Shown: piece after piece, positions 44,242 to 54,154 of the stretch
Position numbering within the stretch: the stretch's first letter is position 1
Layout of the letters: every line of letters begins with the position of its first letter
Assembly: GCF_014596745.1 (NCBI RefSeq)
Contig: NZ_JABTCF010000014.1
Location: 91,626 to 155,625 of the forward strand
Direction of reading: 5' to 3'
Length of the DNA stretch: 64,000 nt
Source of the DNA: Maribacter aquimaris
GTDB lineage: Bacteria > Bacteroidota > Bacteroidia > Flavobacteriales > Flavobacteriaceae
Translations under genes and position numbers: made by a program
Notes under the pieces: generated by a model
What the model saw: the letters and a program-made list of their open reading frames with translations, nothing else
Told to the model about the DNA's origin: nothing
Databases searched by the model: none

Positions 44242-45864
44242 CTATTTATTTTTGGACATTGCTTTAGCCATGATCAATGCGTTGTAGGCATTTACGATTT
44301 TACCCGATGTACAAATTTTATCCATCGTACTACTTTTGGAGGAATTCCCTCCCAAAATCACTGGGGTCTTGATGCTAAGTCCTGATTCAAGAATGATTTT
44401 CTTAATTTGGGAAGCACTAAGGTTTGGATATTGTGACCATACCAAAGCGGCAACACCTGCCACGGCTGGTGAAGCCATTGATGTACCGGGCATAAACTCA
44501 TATTCATTATGGGGTATGGTTGAATAAATATCAGTTCCCGGAGCAAAGATATCTACGTTCACTTTCCCATAATTGGAATAAGAGGCTACCATTTCAGAAC
44601 CATATTCTGGGTCTAGGGCTCCCACTGTAATTACATTATCAGCAATTTCCGGGCCATTGTTGATTTGGTCGTTGGGGAAATTAGGGTTGTTGGGATCATC
44701 CAAATCAACACCATCATTACCGGCTGCATGAACGATTAATACGTCTTTTGAAGCAGCATATTTAATAGCATCGTAAACCCAATCCGCATTAGGGGAAAAT
44801 GATTTACCAAAACTACAATTAATGATTTTTGCACCATTATCAACAGCATAGCGTATACCCAAGGCAATATCCTTGTCATATTCATCACCATTCGGTACGG
44901 CGCGAATGCTCATTATTTCCGCATTATTGGCTACTCCCTTGGCACCAATACCGTTGTTTCTTTCCGCTGCGATAATACCGGCAACGTGGGAACCATGGCT
45001 TTCGTCTTTAACCCTGTTCTGTGGGTTGCCGTTGCCATAGTTCGTATCCATAAGGTCATAAGGGTCATCACCGACCACTTTCCTGCCATCGAAATCAACA
45101 TTAAGGTTATAATTTAATTGTTCGGAAAAATGTTTTATGCCACCTTCCAATTCCTTCATTAATTCAGGAATGGTATCGGCATAAGTGAACATTTGGGTGA
45201 GTATAGCAACATTTCTTTGCATGGTCTCGGTCTCATCCTTAATACCGGAAAGGTCTTCCTTGGTATATTCCGATTTCCCCAAATGTTCTTTTACGGCTTC
45301 ATCGGCATTTTTTACCGTTTGTAAAATCTGCTCGTATTGTTGTTTGTTTGCAAGGGCTTCTGGGTATTCCTTGTCCAGTTTTGCCTGTGCCTTGGCTTGT
45401 AAATCGGCATCCCCGAGTTTTAATCGAAGGATCCTTACGTATTCCAATTGCTCGTCATAAGACTCACCCAAGAGGTTATACCCATGAATATCATCTATGT
45501 AACCATTGTTGTCATCATCGATGTTATTACCTGGTATTTCTTTCTTGTTGGTCCATAAAACATCATCCAGGTCCTCATGTGTAAGGTCCATACCGGAATC
45601 AAGGACAGCAACAATGACCTTGGTGCCTTTTTTGTTACCAATAATTTCGCGATAGGCTTTGTCGACACTCATCCCGGGAATGGTATCGGTAAGTAAATCG
45701 GCATGACTCCAGGACTTTTTCTGACTTTCGGTCATATCCGCGATCTTAAGCGGCATGGAATCAATATTTTCAACAGGGGTTGAAATTATAGCGGTTGCCC
45801 CGCAACCCATTAATAAGCTGGCTATGAAATATCCTAATATGGGTCTATAAAGTTTATGTGTCAT
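44242..45864 (-). CDS. S8 subtilisin-family serine protease lipoprotein
   Basis: 540 codons. The N-terminus is a lipoprotein signal (LGYFIASLLMGCGATAI; lipobox LLMGC, acylated Cys ~21). The catalytic triad is visible: Asp in VIVAVLDSGMDLTHEDL (~88), His in SHGSHVAGIIAA (~290), Ser in GTSMASPAVAG (~460). Between Asp and His there is a long, largely helical insert (~135-250). Oxyanion Asn lies in VHAAGNDGVD. Expected to degrade proteins at the cell envelope. Followed by the M1 aminopeptidase 20 bases on; together they could complete digestion of envelope or imported peptides. Confidence 0.93.
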   Translation of the reverse strand: MTHKLYRPILGYFIASLLMGCGATAIISTPVENIDSMPLKIADMTESQKKSWSHADLLTDTIPGMSVDKAYREIIGNKKGTKVIVAVLDSGMDLTHEDLDDVLWTNKKEIPGNNIDDDNNGYIDDIHGYNLLGESYDEQLEYVRILRLKLGDADLQAKAQAKLDKEYPEALANKQQYEQILQTVKNADEAVKEHLGKSEYTKEDLSGIKDETETMQRNVAILTQMFTYADTIPELMKELEGGIKHFSEQLNYNLNVDFDGRKVVGDDPYDLMDTNYGNGNPQNRVKDESHGSHVAGIIAAERNNGIGAKGVANNAEIMSIRAVPNGDEYDKDIALGIRYAVDNGAKIINCSFGKSFSPNADWVYDAIKYAASKDVLIVHAAGNDGVDLDDPNNPNFPNDQINNGPEIADNVITVGALDPEYGSEMVASYSNYGKVNVDIFAPGTDIYSTIPHNEYEFMPGTSMASPAVAGVAALVWSQYPNLSASQIKKIILESGLSIKTPVILGGNSSKSSTMDKICTSGKIVNAYNALIMAKAMSKNK

Positions 45865-45953
45865 GAATGGAATATTAAATTAATTTCTATGATTAGTGTA
45901 TGTAGTGAAGTATGGGGGTTTTTAAAATTCTGATAAACGTGGATAATTAGGTG

Positions 45954-46814
45954 TTAATTGAACAAATCATCGAAGGTGTATATTTTGTCTAATCGTGCCC
46001 CTTTGGCTGTGTCTTTTAGGGTACAGATTTGATGGTGGGCATCATGCTCCAAAAAGAGGTAGTAGTCATTTGACAGGGCCTTATCCATAAACACTTGTTT
46101 TTCGTCCAAACTCAATAATGGCCGTGTGTCATATCCCATTACATAAGGTACGGGAATGTGACCTGTAGTGGGCAGTAAGTCAGCCGCAAAGACCAAGGTT
46201 TTTCCTTTGTATTTAATGTGGGGCAGCATTTGTTTATCGGTATGTCCGTCGACAAATAGTATGCCAAAGCCCAATTCTGATTTTTCGATATAGGTACGGT
46301 CGTTCCTGGCAATGAACTTAAGTTGTCCGCTTTCTTCCATGGGGAGTAGATTTTCCTTAAAAAAAGATGCTTTTTCACGAACGTTCGGTTCTATGGCCCA
46401 TTGCCAATGTTCTTCATTGGTCCAAAAATGGGCATTTTTAAAGGCTGGTTCATATCCCGTTCGGTCCTTGTTCCATTGAATGCTTCCGCCACAATGGTCA
46501 AAATGAAGATGGGTCATAAACACATCGGTGATATCGTCACGGTGAAAGCCATATTTCGCGAGGGATTTATCCAAGGAGTGGTCGCCCCATTGATAGTAAT
46601 AGCCGAAAAATTTCTCTGACTGCTTGTTTCCCATACCTGTATCAATGAGAATCAATTTGTCGCCATCCTCGATCAGGAGGCTTCGAGCGGCCATATCTAT
46701 CATGTTATTACTATCGGCAGGGTTGGTATTGTTCCAAATGGTTTTAGGAACAACCCCGAACATGGCACCGCCATCTAACTTAAAATTACCGGTTTCAATA
46801 GGATATAATGTCAT
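45954..46814 (-). CDS. MBL-fold metallo-hydrolase
   Basis: 286 codons without signal peptide. The metallo-beta-lactamase motif is TDVFMTHLHFDHCGG (HxHxDH, ~99-105), with further ligands in FVDGHTDKQMLPH and FLEHDAHHQ. The length and the DTGMGNKQSEKF start of the domain resemble AHL-lactonase-like members, but many substrates are possible. The gene stands 89 bases upstream of the S8 protease on the same strand and 68 bases downstream of the SulP transporter stop. Cytoplasmic hydrolase; specific reaction unknown. Confidence 0.9.
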   Translation of the reverse strand: MTLYPIETGNFKLDGGAMFGVVPKTIWNNTNPADSNNMIDMAARSLLIEDGDKLILIDTGMGNKQSEKFFGYYYQWGDHSLDKSLAKYGFHRDDITDVFMTHLHFDHCGGSIQWNKDRTGYEPAFKNAHFWTNEEHWQWAIEPNVREKASFFKENLLPMEESGQLKFIARNDRTYIEKSELGFGILFVDGHTDKQMLPHIKYKGKTLVFAADLLPTTGHIPVPYVMGYDTRPLLSLDEKQVFMDKALSNDYYLFLEHDAHHQICTLKDTAKGARLDKIYTFDDLFN

Positions 46815-46882
46815 TGCGCTCTAATGAAAAAAAGTGCAAATTAATAAAAGTGTGGAGTTTATCTGTTGTGGTTCCTATTTTA

Positions 46883-49126
46883 TTAGGTGTTTTTAACAAA
46901 AATATAGCTGTTTTGATGGTTTTGGACCAAAGCATTAAACTGTTGACCAAAATAGAGCAAGGCCTTTATTTCCTGTACACTCAATAGTCTTTCTTTTTTT
47001 AGGATAAGTAGGGATGACCCGTTGGATTCTATATGGTAATAAGGGTGGCTTTCCAGAAAAAGGATCAAGTCATCGGAGAACAAAGACAAGATGGCCTCTG
47101 GGTCTTCACCACTAAGAAAAAATCGTTTGTTAAAGTCCGGATGATTATCAATCTCAATATCCTTAAATCCGGCGAGACTATATTTAAAATCCAACAGGCC
47201 TTCCTTATCCAATGTAAAAACGGGGATATCAAAATCCAGCAGTATGTGCATCACCGTTGTTTTAACGGCTTCCCTAGCGATAAAGGTACCTTCGGTAAAT
47301 TCGACATCACACAGCCTATATCCTTTATCCTCATTTGATAAGGTATTGTAGGTGTAGGGTATGTCCCTATTCCTAAAGAACACAAAATTGCTTAAAAAAC
47401 CAGTACGGGTATTTCTTTGTGCCGCATAGGACAATTTGAAATTTTGGGCTGTTGACTTGAGCAGTTTTTGTCTTTTCGTAAAATAACGTTCTATGGGCAT
47501 AAGCTTATCGAACGGAAGGACCTTACGGATCGCAAAGGGGTGGTGCGAATCGGTTATGTGTTTGTCCAAGCCGATGATTTCAATATTGCCTCCTTTCTTG
47601 GCAAAGGTTTCGGTGTAATTCCCCAACCCTTCCAAAGCCGTATGGTCGACGAAGTTACAAAGTGAAAAATCGAGAATGACATCCTGGTCTTCCGGAACCA
47701 TATCGAGTTTGGCCTTGAGCTTGTAAAAATTGACAAAAGTGCAAAAGTATTTGACACTCACATAAAAGTTGCCCTCATCCTTTTCCTTGTATAAAAGGAT
47801 ATTGGGTTTCAGTAAATTCGACAGGAAAAAAGCAATGTCCTTGTTGATTACGGCGTGAATGACAAATGTTACTACAATGCCTGCGAATATTCCCGTAATC
47901 AGATTGGTGAATAAGGTGGTCAGTAGGGTAACAAAGAAAATAATGATTTGTTCCCTCCCGATTTTAGCGATTTTGGTAATGGTCTTGGGCGTGGCAAGTT
48001 TGTAGCCTGTATAGACCAGTATCGCAGCTAATGCCGCTAATGGGATTTTACGCAATTGATCTTGGAAGAGCAAAACGAAAACAATCAAAAATAGGGCGTG
48101 AAAAAAATTGGAAGACCTATTCGTGGCTCCGTTATTCACATTGACCGAACTCCTTGCGATCACCGTAACCACATTCAGCCCCCCTAAAAATCCGCTCAAG
48201 GTTGTAGCGACACCTAAGGCTTTTAAATCCTTGTTTACGTTGGATCTTCTGCTTTGGGGGTCCAATTTATCAACGGCCTTTATGCTCAACAACGATTCAA
48301 TACTTGCAATCAATGTAATGGCGACCACGGCTTCAATAAAATCGAATTGAAAGGCTTTGGAAAAATCAGGGAAAGCGAGGTTAGACATCACATTATCGGG
48401 AATGTTGATCAAATAGGATTCATCCAACGGATAAGGGATGTTCAAAGCGGCCAAAAGATAACTTAGACCCACCGTCAAAATAAGAATCCACATGGGGGCC
48501 GGTATCAATTGAAAATATTCATTCCTGATCTTGGAGTATAAGATCATAATCAAAAGACTCACAAAACCTATTCCCGCAGCAACGACGGCGGGTAGGTCAA
48601 AGTTTTGGAAAAGTTCGAAAATTCCGTTGGGGATTTGGGCCAACAGGCTTATGATGCTTCCATGTTCATTATTATGGCCGATCATAATATGGAATTGCTT
48701 CGCAAAAATTCCCAGACCAATGGCAGCCAACATGCCTTCAATGGCCGATGCCGGAAAAAAATCGGCCATACGACCCATTTTTATGAATCCCAAGAGTACC
48801 ATTAGAACTCCGGAGATTACTATGGCGGCCAAGGTATACAGATATCCCTGGTGCATGTCTCCTGCCCCTAGGGTGGTTATGGCCCCCAGAAGCACGATGA
48901 CTAGGCCATTTCCGGGTCCGGTGATGGTAATATTGGCCCCTCCTATGATGGCGGTTACCACACCACCAACGATCGCCGCTATGATTCCCGATATGGGTGG
49001 CGCCTCACTCGCCAAAGCCAAGCCAAGGCCTAAAGGCAATGCAATTAATGACACCACAAAACCCGCAAAGATATTTTTGGGTAGTGCCGTGATGAAATTC
49101 TTGGTTTGGTTGGTTTTTGCAGGCAC
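46883..49126 (-). CDS. SulP-family anion transporter with STAS-like and extended C-terminus
   Basis: 747 codons. Residues ~10-430 contain about 10-12 membrane segments with SulP family text (VSLIALPLGLGLALASEAPPISGIIAAIVGG; TITGPGNGLVIVLLGA). Residues ~450-545 resemble a STAS domain (DVILDFSLCNFVDHTALEGLGNYTETFAKKGGNIEIIG). About 200 further residues follow (from ~550), with no family I recognise, including CDVEFTEGTFIAREAVKTTVM. SulP proteins carry sulphate, bicarbonate or other anions. It begins three bases after the universal stress protein gene, so the two are coupled. Confidence 0.91.
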   Translation of the reverse strand: MPAKTNQTKNFITALPKNIFAGFVVSLIALPLGLGLALASEAPPISGIIAAIVGGVVTAIIGGANITITGPGNGLVIVLLGAITTLGAGDMHQGYLYTLAAIVISGVLMVLLGFIKMGRMADFFPASAIEGMLAAIGLGIFAKQFHIMIGHNNEHGSIISLLAQIPNGIFELFQNFDLPAVVAAGIGFVSLLIMILYSKIRNEYFQLIPAPMWILILTVGLSYLLAALNIPYPLDESYLINIPDNVMSNLAFPDFSKAFQFDFIEAVVAITLIASIESLLSIKAVDKLDPQSRRSNVNKDLKALGVATTLSGFLGGLNVVTVIARSSVNVNNGATNRSSNFFHALFLIVFVLLFQDQLRKIPLAALAAILVYTGYKLATPKTITKIAKIGREQIIIFFVTLLTTLFTNLITGIFAGIVVTFVIHAVINKDIAFFLSNLLKPNILLYKEKDEGNFYVSVKYFCTFVNFYKLKAKLDMVPEDQDVILDFSLCNFVDHTALEGLGNYTETFAKKGGNIEIIGLDKHITDSHHPFAIRKVLPFDKLMPIERYFTKRQKLLKSTAQNFKLSYAAQRNTRTGFLSNFVFFRNRDIPYTYNTLSNEDKGYRLCDVEFTEGTFIAREAVKTTVMHILLDFDIPVFTLDKEGLLDFKYSLAGFKDIEIDNHPDFNKRFFLSGEDPEAILSLFSDDLILFLESHPYYHIESNGSSLLILKKERLLSVQEIKALLYFGQQFNALVQNHQNSYIFVKNT

Positions 49127-49129
49127 TGT

Positions 49130-49987
49130 TTATCTTCTTATGATTAAAAGGTCAGTTGGTAGGTCTGAAAGGATATGTTCCAGATCATGTTTAAAAATAC
49201 GGTCGAGCAATCCAATTTTGGTGGGTGCGTTCATGACCAAAAGATCGGCCCTTACGACTTCTGCGTAATGCCCGATGGAATAGCCTCGTTTACCAAATAT
49301 ACTTTGGGTCTTTACTTTGACCGTATTGGTCAAGGAGGCAGGAAGGTCGGCCAATATTTTGCGTATGCGGAAATCTTCACGGTGCTTAAGCCGTTCCTTG
49401 ACCAAATTCGCCTTTTTCAAGGAGCGGTCATCTTTTACCGTTACATGTATTTCACTTTGTTTTATCTCTTCGACAATGGTCAATTGTTGGGCATCCAATG
49501 CGTTGGCCACGTAAAAGGCATCGGTAATCGCCAAAGGGGTATCCGGTGCATTTAAACCATTGACCACAACATGCTTACAGGCTACTCGAACGGTAGATGG
49601 TTTAATGAGCAATAGCACGGAACAACAGACTTTCCTTGTTAGTTTCCGCGCAATGGAACCCACATAAAATTGAAACATATTTTCGTGCTGTAAAGCCCCG
49701 AGGATCAATAGGTCTATGTGTTGGTTTTTGCAGGTATGCAAGATAACATCATAAGGTTTACCCTCTTGCCATTTTATATCGATAGGGAGTTCCCTATGTT
49801 GGATTTCAGTGATTATCCCATTGATTGTTTTTTGCTTTTCAACAGTTTTTTCACCCACATGCAACAAGATCAACTTAGCATTGAAGTAATGGGCAATACG
49901 GGCTGTTTCCAAAACATTCGCCTTTAAGGAAGGCGAAAAGGCAAAGCCAAATAGAATGGTTTTGAACGGATGTATTTTGGGTGGCAT
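49130..49987 (-). CDS. Tandem universal stress protein (UspA family)
   Basis: 285 codons, the length of two fused Usp domains (~1-150 and ~155-285). The first has PFKTILFGFAFSPSLKANVLETARIAHYF, LILLHVGEK and DLLILGALQHENMFQFYVGSIARKLTRKVCCSVLLLI; the second is more degenerate, ending VRADLLVMNAP...LPTDLLIIRR. The Usp ATP-binding GxxGxxxxxxxGS motif is replaced here by GALQHENMFQFYVGS, so ATP binding is uncertain. It is co-transcribed with the SulP transporter and could regulate or monitor it. It is divergent from the antiporter gene (108-base spacer). Confidence 0.88.
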   Translation of the reverse strand: MPPKIHPFKTILFGFAFSPSLKANVLETARIAHYFNAKLILLHVGEKTVEKQKTINGIITEIQHRELPIDIKWQEGKPYDVILHTCKNQHIDLLILGALQHENMFQFYVGSIARKLTRKVCCSVLLLIKPSTVRVACKHVVVNGLNAPDTPLAITDAFYVANALDAQQLTIVEEIKQSEIHVTVKDDRSLKKANLVKERLKHREDFRIRKILADLPASLTNTVKVKTQSIFGKRGYSIGHYAEVVRADLLVMNAPTKIGLLDRIFKHDLEHILSDLPTDLLIIRR

Positions 49988-50095
49988 CTAAATTGTTTGG
50001 GTAGTCCAAGATACTACATTATTATTAAGCAAATTGCTGTAGCTATATATTGTACATTAAGCAATAAAAAGGTATTTTTCGTTAAAATTTGATGA

Positions 50096-51961
50096 ATGAT
50101 TGAATTAGCAGGAATCGTAATACTTGGAATTATTGCGCAATGGGTGGCATGGCGTTTAAAATTACCGGCCATTTTACCACTTATCTTAATCGGTTTGTTG
50201 GTTGGACCCATCGCTACTTTGTTCACTGAGGATGGAAGCAAGTTAATAGAGCCTATTTGGAACGGCCAAAAAGGTCTTTTCCCTGGGGAAGGCTTATACT
50301 ATTTCGTCTCCTTGGCCATTAGTATTATCCTATTTGAGGGGGGCTTAACCTTAAAGCGGTCTGAGATAATCAATGTGGGGCCGGTCATCACGAAATTGAT
50401 TACGGTAGGTTCCGTGGTTACATTTTTTGGTGCAGGTTTGGCCGCTCATTATGTTTTCGGGTTAACCTGGCAAATATCATTTTTATTCTCTTCCCTGATT
50501 ATCGTAACAGGTCCTACGGTAATCACTCCGATTTTGAGGAACATTCCCTTAAAGAAGGATGTTTCCGCGGTTTTGAAGTGGGAAGGCATCTTAATCGATC
50601 CCATTGGCGCCTTGGTCGCGGTATTGGTATTTGAATTTATAAGTGTCGGTGAAGAACAAGCCTATACCCTGACCGCTTTGATCGAGTTTGGTAAGATCCT
50701 CCTTTTCGGATTTACCTTTGGATTTACCTTTGCGCATGCCTTGGCTTTTGCGATCAAGAAAAACCTTATACCGCACTACTTACTCAATGTGGTCTCTTTA
50801 TCGGTGGTCTTATTGGTTTTTGTGGAATCGGATATTTTTGCGCATGAATCCGGATTATTGGCTGTAGTTGTCATGGGTATGGTCTTAGGTAATATGGATT
50901 TGCCCAATATTAAAGAGCTATTGTATTTTAAGGAGTCGCTGAGTGTATTGTTGATTTCCATCCTTTTTATTTTATTGGCCGCCAACATCAACATGTCCGA
51001 TCTCGAATTGATCTATAACTGGAATACCGTTATCCTTTTTGCGATAGTCGTCTTTGTGATTAGGCCTTTGGGAGTATTTCTTAGTGCTTCGGGATCCAAT
51101 TTGAAACCCAAGGAAAAGTTATTCATCGGATGGGTGGGTCCAAGGGGAATCGTAGCAGCAGGTATTGCTTCACTTTTTGGTTCCAAATTGATGTTGAGGG
51201 GAGAGGTCGATGCCGAATATATAACGCCATTGGTTTTTATGATCGTACTGGGTACGGTCTTACTCAATGCCACCACAGCGCGAATTTTCGCAAAGGTGGT
51301 TGGGGTCTTCTTGACAAAATCGGAGGGTATCGTCATTATTGGGGCCTCCAAGGTATCGCGATTGATTGGGCATTATCTAAAAATGAACAACAGGCATGTG
51401 GTCCTTATCGACAATAATGAATCGAATATCAATAAGGCAAAAAAAATAGGATTGGAGGCTTTTACGGCCAATATCTACTCTGATTCGCTTACCGATAACA
51501 TCGAATTGAATGATGTTGGTTATTTGATGGCCCTAACGGGAAACTCGGATATCAACAAATTTGCCATTAAGAAATTCGAAAAACAATTTGGGGAAAACGG
51601 CTCGTTCCGTTTGGTCGATGCCGATGAGATGATCGATTCCGAGAACAATCCCAAGGAAGGCTTGTTTTCCAATACCGATGATTTTATCAAATTAATAGAG
51701 GCGGCCAGGAAATATCCTGCCATTCATGAAATAACCTTGAACGGGCAGGAACATTATCAGGATTTGATTGCGATTACCAACAAAGATGATGATATTATTC
51801 CGATCTTCTTGAAAACCCCTGATGGGGAACTAAAGATCATTTCTTCCCACAGTGACCAGTTTAAGGACGTAAAAAAAGGTTATCAGTTGGTTTATCTTGG
51901 AAAAATGTTCGATATCGATGAGACTGAGAATGCATTGAAAGCCGAAATTTCAACGAAGTGA
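50096..51961 (+). CDS. CPA-type Na+(K+)/H+ antiporter with TrkA nucleotide-binding domain
   Basis: 621 codons. About 12 membrane segments fill residues 1-400, with family text such as LPAILPLILIGLLVGPIA, SIILFEGGLTL, IVTGPTVITPILRNIPL and WEGILIDPIGALVAVLVFE. From ~411 a TrkA-N-like Rossmann domain begins (GIVIIGASKVSRLIGHYL...VVLIDNNESNINKAKKIGLEAF), followed by a TrkA-C-like domain to the end. The protein exchanges Na+ or K+ for protons and is expected in the inner membrane, gated by nucleotide or redox state. It overlaps the convergent DUF4038 gene by 12 bases. Confidence 0.93.
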   Translation: MIELAGIVILGIIAQWVAWRLKLPAILPLILIGLLVGPIATLFTEDGSKLIEPIWNGQKGLFPGEGLYYFVSLAISIILFEGGLTLKRSEIINVGPVITKLITVGSVVTFFGAGLAAHYVFGLTWQISFLFSSLIIVTGPTVITPILRNIPLKKDVSAVLKWEGILIDPIGALVAVLVFEFISVGEEQAYTLTALIEFGKILLFGFTFGFTFAHALAFAIKKNLIPHYLLNVVSLSVVLLVFVESDIFAHESGLLAVVVMGMVLGNMDLPNIKELLYFKESLSVLLISILFILLAANINMSDLELIYNWNTVILFAIVVFVIRPLGVFLSASGSNLKPKEKLFIGWVGPRGIVAAGIASLFGSKLMLRGEVDAEYITPLVFMIVLGTVLLNATTARIFAKVVGVFLTKSEGIVIIGASKVSRLIGHYLKMNNRHVVLIDNNESNINKAKKIGLEAFTANIYSDSLTDNIELNDVGYLMALTGNSDINKFAIKKFEKQFGENGSFRLVDADEMIDSENNPKEGLFSNTDDFIKLIEAARKYPAIHEITLNGQEHYQDLIAITNKDDDIIPIFLKTPDGELKIISSHSDQFKDVKKGYQLVYLGKMFDIDETENALKAEISTK

Positions 51962-53605
51962 TGGTTTCTTGATCACTAATACCCAAGGGTTGTCGTCCGG
52001 GGCCTTGAAATTCCCATGTGTCACTTTCCCCATTTGTTTTGGAAGCCCGTTTTTTGGGTTTATCCAGGTATAATCCAAGTTTTTTGGCAAGTCCATGATG
52101 GTAAGTTCCCCACCATTTCCTAAATAGGAAATATACAATTCACCTTCCTTGGCCAATAAAGGTTTTCCATCGGCAAGGTCCCATCTTTTTTCTATATCTG
52201 TAATATCCAGATGCTTGGTGATTTCGCCTACAAGGCCAACATAGGTGGCCCCTTCCAACTGTAGCGCCCCTTCCCAAGAAAGAGGTTGGTCTGTCCAGGC
52301 ATCCCACCCTTTTTCATCTGGTGTTATCTTCCATTGCCATAGGCATGCTGCACCGTAAACCACACCCATAGTGCCACCGTGCATCAACTGCATCCATGCT
52401 TCTTCACCCTGCCACCAACCGAGTCCATTTTGACCATTACCCATGCCTTCATAGGTAGGCTCCCCATTGGCGACCGCCTTTGTGGGTTGGTTTTCATACA
52501 TACGCTCTACTTTGTGGTAAAGATGCTTGCTTTCATGTCCGGTTTGCGCCCATTGGAAATCCAACCATACCTCATCCTGATAGGTTTTGTTATAATGCAT
52601 GCAATGCTTCTGTGGATCGTCGCCCTTGGCCCATGTGGCCACATAATCATCACAGGGGTTATAATGTATGCCAACGGGTTGTTGATAGCAATCCCATTTT
52701 TGGAGCATTTCCCCACTCTCCTTAACTCCGGGGTCCTTTCCGTTATGGTCTCCGGCGATTAACCATAGGGCGGGCATACTTCCATATCGGGCTAGGAGGT
52801 ATTTGGAGTAGCGCACATATTCCTGGGGATCGATATTAGTTCCCAGTACTTGTAATCCTTTCCATCCAAATCCGTGAAAAACAGGTTGATATACAGGGAC
52901 TATTCCATGGTCGATGAGAATTTGAACCAAGGAGTCAAAGTACTGAAAGTAAGCAATGTCCATTGTATTGATGTGTCCATCGGACAGATCTTTAAAAGCC
53001 CTTTTAAAACCCATGACCGTATTGCGTTCATTAGGCCCATCAGCGTTCATGTCGGGTTGAAGGGTCATCATTAACGCGGTATTGAAGCCTTTTTGCTGTC
53101 GGTCTTGGGCATATGCGGTTACTTGTTGTTTGGTAGCCCTAAAGGGTATGGCCCAAGGCGTATCGGCAACCATTAAAAAGGCCTTGCCCGAATGGTGCAT
53201 GATATTTCTATGGCCCGGACTTATTTTCAACAACCCTTCACGCAGTAAATCGTTATTTCCTGAATATGGGATAGATTTGAATCGACCCGATTGGCCATGC
53301 AATCCTGAATCTTCCTTTTCGGAGGCATAGGACCTCCATGCCCACATTTGATTGTCATCGGTTGGGGCAAAACGAATTTTCCAGGTATTGTTACCATCCC
53401 AAAAGGCAGGTCTTACCAGGGAATCCCCTTTTTGGTTGGTAAAAGTGGCCCATACCTCAACATCGGTGTACGGATTGCCGTAATCCAATGCGGCGGTTAA
53501 GGAAATTTCAAAGGTTGTCCATTGGGATACTTTTTCACGGACTTCCTGGCCGTATGAGAAAATCCCCAGCAATACCAGAACGATTATAGCACTTCTATTT
53601 TTCAT
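51950..53605 (-). CDS. DUF5060/DUF4038-family glycoside hydrolase (GH140-like), exported
   Basis: 551 codons with a signal peptide (SAIIVLVLLGIFSYGQ). An N-terminal DUF5060 beta-sandwich (~25-105, EISLTAALDYGNPYTDVEVWATF) precedes a DUF4038 TIM-barrel (~130-440: FLMVADTPWAIPFRATKQQVTAYAQDRQQKGFNTALMM; LARYGSMPALWLIAGDHNG; VANGEPTYEGMG) and a short C-terminal collagen-binding-like beta domain (~470-551). Relatives include GH140 apiosidases acting on rhamnogalacturonan II; activity here is not proved. Candidate acids are the Asp in IAGDHNG and Glu in NGEPTYE. Located alone, not in a polysaccharide utilisation locus. Its 3' end overlaps the antiporter gene by 12 bases. Confidence 0.88.
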   Translation of the reverse strand: MKNRSAIIVLVLLGIFSYGQEVREKVSQWTTFEISLTAALDYGNPYTDVEVWATFTNQKGDSLVRPAFWDGNNTWKIRFAPTDDNQMWAWRSYASEKEDSGLHGQSGRFKSIPYSGNNDLLREGLLKISPGHRNIMHHSGKAFLMVADTPWAIPFRATKQQVTAYAQDRQQKGFNTALMMTLQPDMNADGPNERNTVMGFKRAFKDLSDGHINTMDIAYFQYFDSLVQILIDHGIVPVYQPVFHGFGWKGLQVLGTNIDPQEYVRYSKYLLARYGSMPALWLIAGDHNGKDPGVKESGEMLQKWDCYQQPVGIHYNPCDDYVATWAKGDDPQKHCMHYNKTYQDEVWLDFQWAQTGHESKHLYHKVERMYENQPTKAVANGEPTYEGMGNGQNGLGWWQGEEAWMQLMHGGTMGVVYGAACLWQWKITPDEKGWDAWTDQPLSWEGALQLEGATYVGLVGEITKHLDITDIEKRWDLADGKPLLAKEGELYISYLGNGGELTIMDLPKNLDYTWINPKNGLPKQMGKVTHGNFKAPDDNPWVLVIKKPSLR

Positions 53606-53721
53606 GGTCTTTACAAAATGAGTATAGAAAGGTACTAAAATTAACGTATTGGGATTGATGTGTCCCTTGGTATTTTATGTCGTGTATGTGTAGGGTGTAC
53701 TTGTGGGTAATTTTAAACGGT

Positions 53722-53955
53722 CTATCCGTTAAAAGGTTCTGCCCGCCAAATGGTAACGGTAATATCCTCAAGGTCTATTTTATAATTCTTACCGGCCACC
53801 ATATTGAAGAAATGAACGGAAGACTCCCTTTTAATTTTATCGGCAAGCATCGAGGTATCGATCTCCCCACTATCCTGTCGCCACATAAAAATCGAATTCT
53901 CCTCTACTTGGATGATGCGGTGTTTAGCTGTAAACTGTGCAATATAAAGCGTCAT
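53722..53955 (-). CDS. Small hypothetical protein, 77 residues
   Basis: ATG start, 77 codons, no family recognised. The protein has mixed charge and plausible composition (residues 1-20 hydrophobic-basic, then SIFMWRQDSGEIDTSMLADK, ending DITVTIWRAEPFNG). It is downstream of lepA on the same strand after about 200 bases. The competing reading frame on the + strand is Cys- and Ile-rich and looks less like a protein. No promoter is assigned. Possibly a real small gene. Confidence 0.5.
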   Translation of the reverse strand: MTLYIAQFTAKHRIIQVEENSIFMWRQDSGEIDTSMLADKIKRESSVHFFNMVAGKNYKIDLEDITVTIWRAEPFNG

Positions 53956-54154
53956 TAACTAAGGAAATTTAGTACAAAGATACGGCGTAATTTTGAATAA
54001 TTGGAATTGAAAAATTTCATTATCCATACGTTTCCATGAACCACAAAAACCCCATAAGGTCAATATATTACAGCAATGATTAGAGGTGGTCTTACCCCGA
54101 AAGATATTCAACCGATATCGGAAAAAGAACAAAAACCCAGGTGTAGGGGCTTTC

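Noticed and set aside
54128..54150. Possible terminator after lepA (CCC...GGG followed by T-rich sequence on the minus strand)
   Set aside because: The stem is only three to four pairs; the T-rich tail alone is not convincing.
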